From contig NC_091668.1 in assembly GCF_042453785.1 (NCBI RefSeq), positions 26,537,501-26,601,500 of the forward strand: a stretch of 64,000 nt of DNA. Direction: 5' to 3'. This DNA is from Malus domestica (Eukaryota > Streptophyta > Magnoliopsida > Rosales > Rosaceae). The position numbers were made by a program, and so were the translations under genes. Shown piece after piece: positions 42,841-53,434 of this stretch. Under the pieces are notes generated by a model. It did no database searches. It had not been told where the DNA came from and worked only from the letters and a program-made list of their open reading frames with translations. The first letter of the stretch is position 1. Each line of letters starts with the position of its first letter.

Positions 42841-43637
42841 TAGGGGAAGTGCCTATTTAATAAAGTGGAAACTGAGAGTCACAAAAATTGGGTTAAGGGA
42901 TGAACAGGAGTTAACTCATATTCTAAAGTACTCGGAGCCAAGTGGTATAAGCATGGTATGGGACGTGCAAGCTTGGGTGCCTTAGGTATGTGTTGATGAG
43001 ATTAGACGGGAGTGAGTACATTCATGCATCTCATTGCATACATTTTATGTATTTGCGAGAACTACTCAATTCAATTATTATTTTTAGTTGGTACTTTTGT
43101 TATGAATTAATTTTGTATACTAATATTTTATTTCCGATGCGTATTTGATAAATTTTATGGAAGATTTTGTTATCTAATGTATTTGTAATCGTTATAATTT
43201 TATTTTATTTTCCACAATATCTTGGTTGTAGAATTTATTTCTATAGCTAAGATATGACTCACACCCTAGCTCGTGAATAATCTTTATTCGCGGGTTGGGG
43301 CGTGACATTGGGGAAGACAGGATCTGGGTTTTTTTTTTATATATAATTTTTTAATGGTAAATTATTATTTTAATAATTTTAATAGAAAGTGGGTCCGGCC
43401 CCAAGTCACGTCAGCATTTAACAGAGGAATTGACAGATAACTGACGGAAGGTATGACATTGAAACTTTTTAAAAATGAGATATGAAACTGTTAATGACCC
43501 AATAGTTGAGGTAGTTTTATGTAATTTATCCTAAAATTTTATTGATTTGTCGTTGTAAATTGAGCGACGATGTTGTTATTTTTTGATTGATACATAGTCG
43601 GTTTTACTTTTGATCAACACCATTTTGTGTAGACTAA

Positions 43638-43882
43638 GGGCTCAGTGGGTTGGAAGGGATTATGCTATAGGAATAAGGTTGGATTGACAAGAACTTCTAA
43701 GACATAACTTGTAACATGTATAAGGATATCTGGATATGCTAGATAATTCATTTTGTAGTTGATTCATAACACATCTTGTCCAGTCCTATGTATCTCATAT
43801 TTAGACACAACAAACAACAGACTGGACTCAAATCCATTTTAATTGATCACAACTTGTCCGATCTAGCCCACCAAACAGAGCA
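43638..43882. mobile_element. PIF/Harbinger-like MITE (first of an abutting pair)
   Basis: The left end GGGCTCAGTGGGTTGG and the right end, the inverse of TGCTCTGTTTGGTGGG, are loosely inverted. TAA flanks both sides (43635-43637 and 43883-43885). The right TAA is shared with the next element. Confidence 0.5.
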
Positions 43883-43885
43883 TAA

Positions 43886-44445
43886 GGGTGTGTTTGTTAC
43901 ACCACGTTATCTCAAACTGGACTGGTGTAAAGGACTAAGTTGGACTGACTTGGTTGGACTAAACATAATAAGAATAGTGAAGTATTTATTGCAGTACCTG
44001 ACTAAACTATAGACTAAAATATTTTGGAACTCAAGTCGTATTTTTTTTTTCATTTTTAATTCACTTTTTAATCCACACTTGCTTTAAAAAAGAAAAACTA
44101 AAAACTAAAAAAAAATAATAATAAAAGATCAAATCCAGTAGAACACCACCATTTTATCCTCTCTCTCCCCTTCAAAATTGACGAAACCGGAATTTGACAA
44201 TTTGTTCCATCGTCTTCAATCTTCATCTGGGCAATGTTTTTTCAGCCCTCCCGTTCGTCGACCCACTTACCCATCAGAAATAGGACACAGTTGTCAAGTT
44301 ATCATAGCAAAAACATATACATACATATATGTGTGGGTGTATATATGTGTGGGCGAATCCCGTTTGGTCACGCTTAAACTAGTCCATGTGATTACCAAAC
44401 ACGATCCAATCCAGTGAAAGCTAGTAAATCCAAACAAACACACCC
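43886..44445. mobile_element. PIF/Harbinger-like MITE (second of the pair)
   Basis: The ends are GGGTGTGTTTGTTAC and the inverse of GGGTGTGTTTGTTTG. It is flanked by TAA (43883-43885 and 44446-44448), the 3-bp duplication typical of Tourist/Harbinger elements. The 560-bp interior has no coding capacity. Confidence 0.8.
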
Positions 44446-44505
44446 TAAAAGTACAACACGAGCATGTCCATGTTCATTTCTTTCAAAGTTGGCGTAGAAC
44501 AACAT

Positions 44506-44703
44506 GAACCCAGATCCTCTTCGAATCCCAAAAAACTGAGCCTAAGAATCACATGATCGGGGCTATTGAAATTTGATCAGACAACTACAATTATTATAAC
44601 TTTTAGAGGGTTCCTTGTTTGTAGCCGTTTGATCAAAATTCAACGGTCTGTATCATTTAATCCTTAGGCTCATTTTTTTTAGATCCAGAAAGGATCTGGG
44701 TTC
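44506..44703. mobile_element. MULE-type MITE with perfect 9-bp TSD
   Basis: A 198-bp element with ends GAACCCAGATCCT on both sides in inverted orientation. The arms continue through GAGCCTAAG(A/G)AT. It is flanked by GAACAACAT at 44497-44505 and 44704-44712. Confidence 0.9.
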
Positions 44704-44712
44704 GAACAACAT

Positions 44713-47639
44713 AATCTTTGGCAGGTCATGTCAAGCATGACGCGCACTTTTAATTTGATATTAGTAGTATCGTACATGAGTGATGGACAGCCTTGCACGA
44801 GCCCATTGTCAGTTGGGCCAGCCTGAGGGTCTAGCTATCTATTCTTATGTTGTGTATGCATAAGTGTGTAGTCCACTGTAGTTAGAACGGTCTTAGGCCT
44901 TGGCGAAAAAAGTGAGTGTGGTTCCGTATATTGAACTATATAGAAATTGAACTTCTACAATGTGTTGAAAAATTTAAGTGTGATACTAATTTGTTGAACT
45001 CATGAGTGTGGTATTAATATATCGAACTCATATTAGTGTAGCAGTAGTGTTAAAAATTAAAATCAGGATACCTGATTCCTAATATAGATATCACACTCAC
45101 GTGAACCATTGTGGAAATGCCTTAATGACAGAAATTAAACAAATTTTGTTTACAACCCAATAGAATTCTCTACACCTGTATTCTAATTTACTTGGGCCGT
45201 TTGTATTAAGTAACATTTCTAACCCAATATTGCCTTGGGAAATTTGTTTTGCACCAATTTGCATCTCTGGACAGTACATTTGATTAATTCAGACACATCA
45301 ATAATCAAATGGGTCTTTTGATATAGGTCCAAAGTAACTAAAAATTGGACCTATTTCAAAAGTCAAAAGTCATTAAAAATTAGACCTATTTCAAAAGTAG
45401 GCCTATAAAATTGGACCTAATTCAAATTTTCTCATAATGAAACACAATATTGTAGACGATGATAAACTTTTGCGACGAGTTTTTTAATTTATTGTACAAC
45501 GAAATTCTACTGTGCAAATTTTTTTTCATTGATATTCAAACATTTGTAACACATGATATATTTAATTGGACAATACATATCACGTGACAGAAAAAATCTT
45601 TCAATTTTTCTTTGTCTTGGTCACAGTTTAAACACAAGTGGCCTGAACTACTTGATTAGTACTTGTGCCATATCATTTCCATTAAAATATATAATTTACA
45701 GCTCTAAAGTTGTAGGTTATTGTTTTCTAGCAATCTTTGTATTCACTGTGAAGATAATGCAGAGTTTTTCAAGTTAACTTTACACCAAAAACAATGTCCT
45801 TACTGGTGGGAAAAAGTAGCCTTTTGCACTTAAACCCACCGGATCCCGCAATTCGGAGCGATTATTGCGTAATTCGAACCATTCAAGAAAATGAGAGAGA
45901 TCCACACTCTAGGTTTTTGTAAGGTGACGAATGAAATGAACTAATGAGAGTCATATGATTTGCAATGAATGATTCAGATTGCTTGGTCTGTCGCTATGGA
46001 CTGCAAGATCCGAAGAGGATCTCGATTCTTGAACTTCCTTGTTTCTTGAAATCAGTTGTAGTTAAAAAATGAATACAAAACCCAAATTGTTGGCACCAAG
46101 TTGTAGGGTTATCTTGCAATGCACCCAATATCATGTACAAAACTAGAATGAAGATGAATTCAAGCACAAATTAATTCTTCATTAGTCTGACATAAACATT
46201 ACGGCAAGACTGTCGGATATTTGATGTGTTTGAGTGATGCTTTGGAATAATATACTTCAAATTATATTGCTCCAAAGTACTTCTAAACATGGTATATGCT
46301 TGGTTTTGGTAACAAAAAAAACTGCACTGCTGATTTTTTATTAGATTTGTCCTTTGATTTCTAGCATGTTGATCAATATTCTACAATGGAATGGTACATT
46401 CGATCACTCGTGATCATCGATTTGAAGTAACTTGCACACATTTAAAGTATTCATTCTGAATTATTGTTCACGCAAAAACAGATGATCATTGCTTTTTTTC
46501 TTTCTTTTATTATGTGGTATCTATCTAACATAAAGGTCAAATTTTATACTAATTTCTTAGTATGCCCTTTTTCTCTCTTTATGCATATACTAATTTCTTA
46601 GTTAATGTGAAAAATTAGAGGACAATATTCCAATGTCTTTCATTTATCCTTATCAAAGATAGCTCATAATGTGTCTAGCTAAGAGGATGATGTGATTTAG
46701 TGATAAAAAAGCTCAACTACTACATCGAGTTATAAATGTGTCGTGTCGCTTCGACGAGTTGTTGTGGTTTTGTTGTTTGGATAATGGTGTGATGTAGCCT
46801 CGCTATTTTAGCCGTGACTCTATATGCGCATCTGGTGTCTGATCTGTTGCGTCTATCATCATTATGACAGATTTCTACCGTTTCTTCACAATAATTGTGT
46901 AGTAACCGTATAGTCACACTATACATAGATAGTGGTTAAATTATGAAAACCACAAAGTTGGATATCCAAAAGTATGAGCATGTTTATTGTCCACGTAGGA
47001 CTTAATTTGAAACCAAAGTTGTGGCAAACAGAGGCCTGAAATCTCAGAAAGCAATCTCTTTCACATAACTTCACACCCCACCTCTTCCAACCTTATCCCC
47101 CTCAGTTGCAGCCTGCTGCTGTGGGTCCTAGCTAGCTTCTTTCTGAGTTCCTGGCCGTTGGATTCCGTTGTGCTGATGAGTGTAACGTGTAATCCAACGG
47201 ATGGCATGGAGCCAAGTAAGATTAATATAAGTGGTAAAATTATTTCCACATAATGTTTTCGGAAAAAGGCATCAAGTCAGTTCGAAAGAATCAATATAAC
47301 ATCTTTAGTTTGATACCCCCTTTGGTTTTAATTGTTGTCAGCAGTGAGCTTGTCTCCATTGTACCCTTTGGAATAAGTACATATCTAAATATTATCTAGA
47401 CGGTCAGATGCTAATTGTACTAAACATATATAATCACATAAATTATATCTTTTCAGATAATAATGTATTAAATACTACTAAACCATAACACTAGTAAAAA
47501 TTATATTATAACATTGAATTAAAGCTAGGTGGTTAATGAGTTCAAATATAGCTAGTGGCACTAGGTCTTCATTTTGTTGGAGTTGTTTGTACTTTTGTTT
47601 TTTTGAAACGAAGAGTTGTATGTAATTTTTATTTTTAAT
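44713..47639. other. Intergenic sequence, no gene seen
   Basis: AT-rich. At 45317-45425 a short TTGGACCTATTTCAAAAGT-like unit is repeated about three times. Open frames are short and without family features. Confidence 0.5.
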
Positions 47640-47785
47640 ATAACAAACTATATTATTTATTAAGAGGATGGGGAAATAGGCTAAACCCGACAATGAGTTA
47701 GCAATAATATGATTCAAATTCGCTTTCGACGAGAATCAAATTTAAGATCTCTAATTTATAAGAGTGCTAAGTAACAGGAATTTAT
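47640..47785 (-). mobile_element. Diverged SINE copy, minus strand
   Basis: Read on the minus strand it contains TTTGATTCTCGTCGAAAGCG then AATTTGAATCATATTATTGC, the same body as the SINE at 35223, and ends in an A-rich tail. The flanks TGTATGTAATTTT and TTTATGTATTT may be an eroded target duplication. Confidence 0.65.
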
Positions 47786-48374
47786 GTATTTAATATAAGA
47801 ATTATTTGACTGTAGAGATGATGATTATAAGAAATATATTGTAGTTAATCTACAAAATGTAAGTATTATCTTTCATTTTTGGCCGAAATATTATCAACAA
47901 AAAGCGGAATAGATGAATAGATGGGGTCCACACAAGGTTGAAGGGGAGTGTGGATAAAACGTGCGTTCCATTCCACCAATCAGAATGCAAAGCAATCCCA
48001 AACACACCAAAAGTCCAAACTCCCAATCTCCCACACACACAAGGAGAGAGAGAGAGAGAGAGTCTGAGGGTCAATTCTTTTGTATACCCACCAAAGTATT
48101 AAACCCACCCCCACCCCTCTTCCTCCAACTCCCCCAACTTCCACGCAGAGAAGGAGAGAGAGAGAGAGTGAGAGGGTCAATTCTTTTGTATACCCACCAA
48201 AGTCTAAACCCACCCCCACCCCTCTTCCTCCTCCCCTCTCGAATCCCAAAATCCAAATCAAACGCCCAGCATTCCTTCCTTCCACTGCTCCAATCCAATC
48301 CCTATACACACTTTTCCAATCTTTCACTCTTCTCGTATTTTTTGAGCGTTGGAAACGCCGTCTGGTTTGGGTCA
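47786..48374 (+). promoter_or_regulatory. HEMA1 upstream region and 5' leader with 106-bp tandem duplication
   Basis: Between 48040 and 48240 a block occurs twice with a 106-bp period. It consists of a GA run, GGGTCAATTCTTTTGTATAC, CCACCAAAGT and a run of CCCACCCCCACCCCTCTTCC. The GA/CT-rich composition directly before the ATG is typical of a plant 5' UTR. TSS and TATA box were not assigned with confidence. Confidence 0.6.
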
Positions 48375-50754
48375 ATGGCGATGTCGACCAGTTTCGCCGG
48401 AGCAAAGTTGGAGGCTTTGCTGTCATTGTCTTCGTCGTTGGCTGCGACGACGTCGTCCAGGGCTTCTACCGGTTCTTCTTTGGTGGGTTCTGTGAGGCCC
48501 ATTAGGACTAGAAGGCTCCAAATTCAGAGAGGAGTGCGGTGCGAAGTGGCCGCTTCTTCTGATGCTTCTACCGCGGTGGTTCAGTCTGTCGCTTCCAATG
48601 TCTCCGCTCTTGAGCAGCTCAAGACCTCTGCTTCTGACAGTACGTGTCTTTTTTCCCATTAATGCGATTTTTTTCTTTTGAATTTATGAACTTTATTGTG
48701 TGAATTCTCTAATGGGTTTGTATTGGAATTGAATTTTCTGCTTGCAATTGTTGGTTTTGTGAATGGGTTTGTTCTAAATAAGTTAATTCATGATGGGTTT
48801 TGGTGTATTTTTTATGGGGTTTTTTCCCCATATATATGTGCTTAAATTAGGAGATTGTTTGGGTTTAGAATTGCGTCATAGAAAGTTTCTCACTTCCCCC
48901 ACCTCTTTCTTTGTTTTTAATCGTCTCGGTTCTATGATTCAAATGCTTTTGATTGCCGTTGTTTGATTGTGTTTATTAGGATAATGTTCGGTTTGATTGT
49001 GTTCATGATTCAAGGTTGTTTGCATACTTTATATAAGTATGTGTTTGGCGTCCCCTTTTTTGTTTTTGAAATGTTGTCTGACTAAAGTTCCACAATTGTT
49101 CTTCTCAGGGTACACCAAGGAAAGAAGCAGCATTGTGGTCATCGGACTTAGTATTCACACAACACCGGTTGAAATGCGTGAAAAACTAGCCATTCCAGAA
49201 GCAGAATGGCCTCGAGCCATAGGGGAGCTGTGTGGCTTAAATCACATAGAAGAAGCTGCTGTTCTTAGCACCTGCAACCGAATGGAGATATATGTTGTAG
49301 CTCTATCTCAGCATCGTGGTGTCAAAGAAGTTACCGAGTGGATGTCAAAGGTACTTTTCCTTTCTTTATGTGTTGTTTTTGGCATATGTTTTGTGACATG
49401 GATTAATCAATCATCTTATTTGACAGTGGAGAAAATGGTTTATTTATTTATTTATTTTTAATTTCTTTCTTTGAACGAAAAATTACGCTCAATTCCTTTG
49501 TGGGTTATAGTTTGAGCCTATACGGTGTTTCCTTTCTCCTGCTTATTAGTAGAGTATCCTGAATTTACCATGTTCATTTCTTGCTCTAAAACATTACCTG
49601 ACACTATTTTCTTTTGTTTGCAGACAAGTGGAGTACCTGTTTCCGAGCTATGCCAGCACAGGTTTTTACTCTATAATAATGACGCCACTCAGCATCTCTT
49701 CGAAGTATCAGCAGGTCTCGACTCTCTTGTCCTTGGAGAAGGTCAAATTCTTGCCCAGGTGAAACAAGTTGTTAAAGTCGGCCAAGGAGTTGTTGGCTTT
49801 GGTAGAAACATCAGTGGGCTGTTCAAGCACGCAATCACTGTGGGAAAGCGGGTTAGAACTGAAACTAACATTGCTGCTGGGGCAGTTTCTGTAAGCTCTG
49901 CTGCTGTTGAACTTGCCTTGATGAAGCTTCCTGCATCGTCACATGCTACTGCAAGAATGTTGGTGATTGGTGCCGGCAAAATGGGAAAGCTTGTGATCAA
50001 ACACTTGGTAGCAAAAGGTTGCACAAAGATGGTTGTTGTGAATAGGACTGAGGAGAGAGTGGCATCTATCCGCGAGGAGCTGCACGGTATTGAGATCATT
50101 TACAAGCCTCTTACAGAAATGCTTAACTGTGCAGCAGAGGCCGATGTGGTTTTTACTAGCACCGCATCTGAAACCCCATTATTTTTCAAAGAAGATGTGA
50201 AGGACCTTCCTGCTGTAGGTCCAGAGACTGGCGGTTTGAGGCTTTTTGTTGATATATCCGTCCCCCGGAACGTGAGTTCATGTGTTGCAGATGTTGATGG
50301 TGCTCGACTTTACAATGTTGATGACCTTAAGGAGGTTGTGGCTGCTAACAAAGAGGATCGTCTGCGGAAAGCAATGGAAGCTCAGGAAATTATCACTGAA
50401 GAGTCAAAACAATTTGAAGCTTGGAGGGATTCTTTGGAGACAGTACCTACCATCAAGAAATTAAGAGCTTATGCTGAAAGAATCAGAGCTGCAGAGCTCG
50501 ACAAATGCTTATCAAAGATGGGCGACGACATATCAAAGAAAACAAGAAAAGCCGTAGATGATCTTAGCCGAGGAATTGTGAACAAGCTCCTTCATGGTCC
50601 GATGCAGCACTTAAGATGCGATGGGAGTGATAGTCGAACTCTGAGTGAGACCCTTGAGAACATGCACGCTCTTAACAGAATGTTCAGCCTCGAGACAGAA
50701 ATATCCGTATTGGAACAGAAAATTCGAGCTAAGGTGGAACAAACCCAGAAGTAA
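48375..50754 (+). CDS. HEMA1: Glutamyl-tRNA reductase, chloroplast precursor
   Basis: Catalyses the NADPH-dependent reduction of glutamyl-tRNA(Glu) to glutamate-1-semialdehyde, the first committed and rate-limiting step of plastid tetrapyrrole (chlorophyll, heme) synthesis. Three exons, 48375-48639, 49109-49350 and 49624-50754, joined in phase to give 545 aa, as in Arabidopsis HEMA1. The N-terminus ([20 protein letters not shown], Ser/Ala-rich then [16 protein letters not shown]) is a plastid transit peptide. [20 protein letters not shown] starts the catalytic domain, and STCNRMEIY carries the nucleophile Cys144. [10 protein letters not shown] follows. The NADPH site is [11 protein letters not shown] (285-290). 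The C-terminal dimerisation helix includes [23 protein letters not shown] at 48375 was chosen because it starts the transit peptide; the frame is open further upstream only through the leader duplication. Confidence 0.97.
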
Positions 50755-51484
50755 AGCTACAATGTCAAATTTCTTCCACGACACATCGACTTCCTCAAAC
50801 TCGAATAAGGGGAAAACATCCTCACATTGTCATTTTCGTGTTCCTTCTGGTGTAATCTTCAACTCGATAGACATATTGTGTTGGTCCCGGCTGGGGGATC
50901 TTCCAATTCATTCACTGGTGAAAGACACCGTAACATGATTTTTCTGTGGGAGTTGTTTATATGTCTACCACCACATGTTCGTAAGTGGCTGTTCGGCTTT
51001 GTATCGAAATTATGAGATATCTGTAATACTGTCAATTCTTGTAATTAAAAGTCATTTGTGATGAATGTGTATTGTAATTCATAATTTGGCGAAATTATTG
51101 TCCTGTTGTCTCTCATTAGTGAAACACTGAAGGTTCCGATGAGGAGCCTTAGGTGATCACCTGGATAAAAGGTTCTAAAAACCGTTAAAGAAAAAATAAA
51201 AGTTTACTATTTTTTGTTTAAGTGAAAGTCGTGACCTAGGCTCGTTAGGCAGGTGCCTGGGTAGGTCTAGGCGCAATTTCTTAATTCTCATACACCTAAG
51301 GTTTAATCGGGACGGTGGCCATCAATGTAACGCCTAAGTAGGGCTTAGTAGGTGCTATGCGAAGAATTTTAGAATAGTGCCTGGATAGCCTCTTCAAACA
51401 TTTATTGCCCTGCCTCAGTTAAAGAAGGCTAAGAAATCAGGTCCATAATCTTCAGGAATCCTAATCCTTTGACTTCAACTCTAA
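50755..51484. other. HEMA1 3' flank and intergenic
   Basis: The 3' UTR probably extends to about 51060 (ATTAAAAGTC at 51044 could serve for polyadenylation). The rest (51190-51410) contains TAGGC/GTGCCTGG-like text without gene structure. Confidence 0.45.
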
Positions 51485-51839
51485 CACTATGTTTGGATGA
51501 AGGAAATAAACTTGGAATCCGGGTAAAAAACAGAATTTATAAATTGACATACATCAATTTTCTTGTTTGGATTCATAACCATGGAAATTTAGAATTTCCG
51601 AATGGAAAAATAAACTTGGGAATTTGGGACCTCTAATTCCAAATTCTATGAAAATAGGCGTCATTTATCAATTTATATGATTGAGAGTTTAAAAAATAAC
51701 AAATTCCATATTCAATTCCATTGTTATTTTAGGTTAACCAAACAAGAAAATTCACAAATTCTAGAAAATAAATTATCATCAATTTCCGTCATTTTGAAAA
51801 TTCCTTACTAATCTTAAATTTCTTCATCCAAACATAATG
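51485..51839. mobile_element. Harbinger-like MITE with TAA TSD
   Basis: The ends are CACTATGTTTGGATGAAG and the inverse of CATTATGTTTGGATGAAG, flanked by TAA at 51482-51484 and 51840-51842. Only its right portion recurs at about 59201-59452, where the tandem duplication joins. Confidence 0.82.
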
Positions 51840-51998
51840 TAATAGTCGTAAAATTATCATCATGACCACCTTCTTATTTGGTACCTAAATGAATGAACAT
51901 ATCTTCTTTTAAACAAATGGTATATCACACCATTAATATTTTACATGTTTTGGGATTTATTCAACAAAAAAAGTACACCATAAGTCTCATCTTGAATT

Positions 51999-52175
51999 GT
52001 CACTTAATACTATGATTTGGTGGTATTCCTCTACGTTTATAAAAAAGATATTTAGGCTCGATTCTCGCCAAACGCGTATTTGAACCACATTATTGTTAGT
52101 CTATTGTGAGGTTAAGCTCATCCATAATTTCGTTTGTTAAAAATAATAATAATAATAATTATTATTATAAAAAAA
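51999..52175 (+). mobile_element. tRNA-derived SINE with 17-bp TSD (unit 1)
   Basis: A-box-like TGATTTGGTGGTATTCC and B-box-like GGCTCGATTCTCGCC, with an (AAT)n/A-rich 3' tail. Flanked by AAGTCTCATCTTGAATT at 51982-51998 and 52176-52192. Same family as 35223-35377. Confidence 0.88.
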
Positions 52176-52318
52176 AAGTCTCATCTTGAATTAAAACTTG
52201 GAAATGAATCGAGTAAACGTAAGTGGACGTAGTAGAATTTTCCACAATTATTATAAATGCAATAAGATGATAGACATATAATTTCGAAGGACTAGATGAC
52301 GGGATAATTCTCTAGTCT

Positions 52319-52688
52319 CTATCCGACTGTAGGTACTTCCGAGACAATGCCTTTTTCATCGGTGAAGACATAAACACGGTTGCAACAAAAGTTGTCCAAT
52401 CTAATGAATCCAGGTTTTAAGATGAGAACTGTAACAGCTGGGTTGTTCTTGCTGATTGTCGCTGCGGCCTCCGACGCAGGCTTTCCAACTAGCTCAGGCC
52501 AAACATATTTGAATTCTGGAAACAGTAAAAATGACGTTCAAATTTGTAAGTTTGTATTTGATATATATATAAGTTATAACCGTAAAGTGTTGGAGAAAGA
52601 GAAAGAACAAACCTTGACCACAACATGCAGCATTTGTACAACCTTCGCTGACACAAGGAGGGTAATGAGGCCAAGAAGCTCCTACCAT
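52319..52688 (-). CDS. Potato inhibitor I family serine protease inhibitor (copy 1)
   Basis: A small canonical serine protease inhibitor. Two exons, 52613-52688 and 52319-52515, separated by a 97-bp GT-AG intron, give 90 aa. Exon 1 encodes a Cys-rich lead (CVSEGCTNAACCGQ) unlike the usual short N-terminus of the family. Exon 2 begins EFKYVWPELVGKPASEA, containing the family signature W-P-E-L-V-G. It continues LILKPGFIRLDNFCCNRVYV and ends GIVSEVPTVG, matching the family's C-terminal G-I-V-x-x-x-P-x-[IV]-G. By alignment to the family pattern G-x4-[P1]-[P1']-F-x-C-x-R-V, the P1 position is Asp and P1' is Asn. No signal peptide is evident, so it is probably cytosolic, unless an upstream start is used. 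Unit 2 carries an intact paralogue. Confidence 0.88.
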
Positions 52689-52732
52689 TTTCTTTGATTT
52701 GTTGTAGTTTGATGCATATGACCTTCTTCCAT
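52682..52732 (-). promoter_or_regulatory. Upstream ORF overlapping the inhibitor start codon (copy 1)
   Basis: An ATG at 52732 opens a 16-codon frame (MEEGHMHQTTTNQRKW) whose TAG overlaps the main start by 7 nt. A CATATATATACAC TATA-like stretch lies only about 10-25 nt upstream, so whether the upstream ATG is transcribed is uncertain. The same uORF is conserved in copy 2. Confidence 0.4.
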
Positions 52733-53434
52733 TGTGTGTGTATATATATGTATATGTATGCACAAAAATGGTACGCTAATTAATAAAATATTCTCAGTAA
52801 ATTTGCAATAATTCAGATGAATTGCATTGGTAATTTGAATTAAATCAGATGAATTGCATTGGTATTTTGCATTAATTCAAATGAATTGCATCGGTATATT
52901 TTTAGTAAAGGGTCCTATATTATTTGGTAGCTAAATGAATTTGTTAATTTCATAAATTGATTAGAGAAATATAATCAATTAGCTTACCGTTTTAAGGAAC
53001 AAATGCATGCATTTGTTGGTTTAATTTTTTTATTTTTTGGCAAAGGAAATAAGATTGATTACCATAAAAAAAATTACACAAAGGTGACCCAAATACAATA
53101 GTAATCACAAAGCAAAGGAATAGACCCACCAAGTAAGCAAAAGACAGCTCAATACATAAGGAGATGAGGAAAGAGAGTTACGGATGGAGAAAGTGAATGA
53201 AAGGAATGGTGAGAGGACAAGACGAAAAAAAAAAAAAAAACATAAGATGGCGGAAAAACCACACAAGAGGTAGCAAAGGAGCCGCTGGCAAGAACATTAT
53301 CCGATGGTTCAGTGATTTTCTTAGAACTTATATCCCACTCGGTATTTAATCCTAATTTACCTTGTTTTTTTTAATTCTATTCCTAGTCAGTTAATTAGTT
53401 TAAGCTGAGCTCTTCATATTGTTCATATGGTTTT

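Larger units (their letters stand above)
40633..43307 (+). mobile_element. LTR element (probably solo LTR) nested in the MULE right arm
   Basis: Begins TGTAATACCCCATATTT and ends GGTTGGGGCGTGACA, the TG...CA ends of a plant LTR. The flanking 5-mers TCAGG (40628-40632) and TTGGG (43308-43312) are both close to TCGGG, the sequence at the matching site of the intact left TIR, so they look like a decayed 5-bp duplication. No gag/pol frame or second LTR is visible. Contains a TG microsatellite and two tandem repeat arrays. Confidence 0.7.
39871..43531. mobile_element. Foldback-type MULE with long TIRs, split by an LTR element
   Basis: The ends are GGGTAAATTACATAAAA and the complement of GGATAAATTACATAAAA, flanked by a perfect 9-bp duplication TAAAATTTT (39862-39870 and 43532-43540). 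The terminal inverted repeats are about 400 bp long. The left arm is 39871 to about 40270; the right arm is about 40455-40632 plus 43308-43531, interrupted by the LTR insert. Without the insert the element would be about 985 bp, nearly all TIR. A long minus-strand open frame at 40080-40568 reflects the low-complexity CACCCATCCTCCACCTCCTC repeats of the arm and is not a gene. Confidence 0.88.

Noticed and set aside
47961..48374. Upstream extension of the HEMA1 exon 1 reading frame
   Set aside because: The extension is the GA/CT-rich leader duplication. The transit peptide and family alignment start at the ATG at 48375.
48071..48426. Minus-strand frames opposite HEMA1 exon 1 and leader
   Set aside because: Low-complexity complement of the duplicated CCCACCCCC leader; no start context or homology.
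52380..52697. Plus-strand 105-codon frame with a signal-peptide-like start opposite the inhibitor gene
   Set aside because: The hydrophobic run is the antisense of inhibitor exon 2. The minus strand has correct splice sites and a clear family match. The same applies at 62238-62471.
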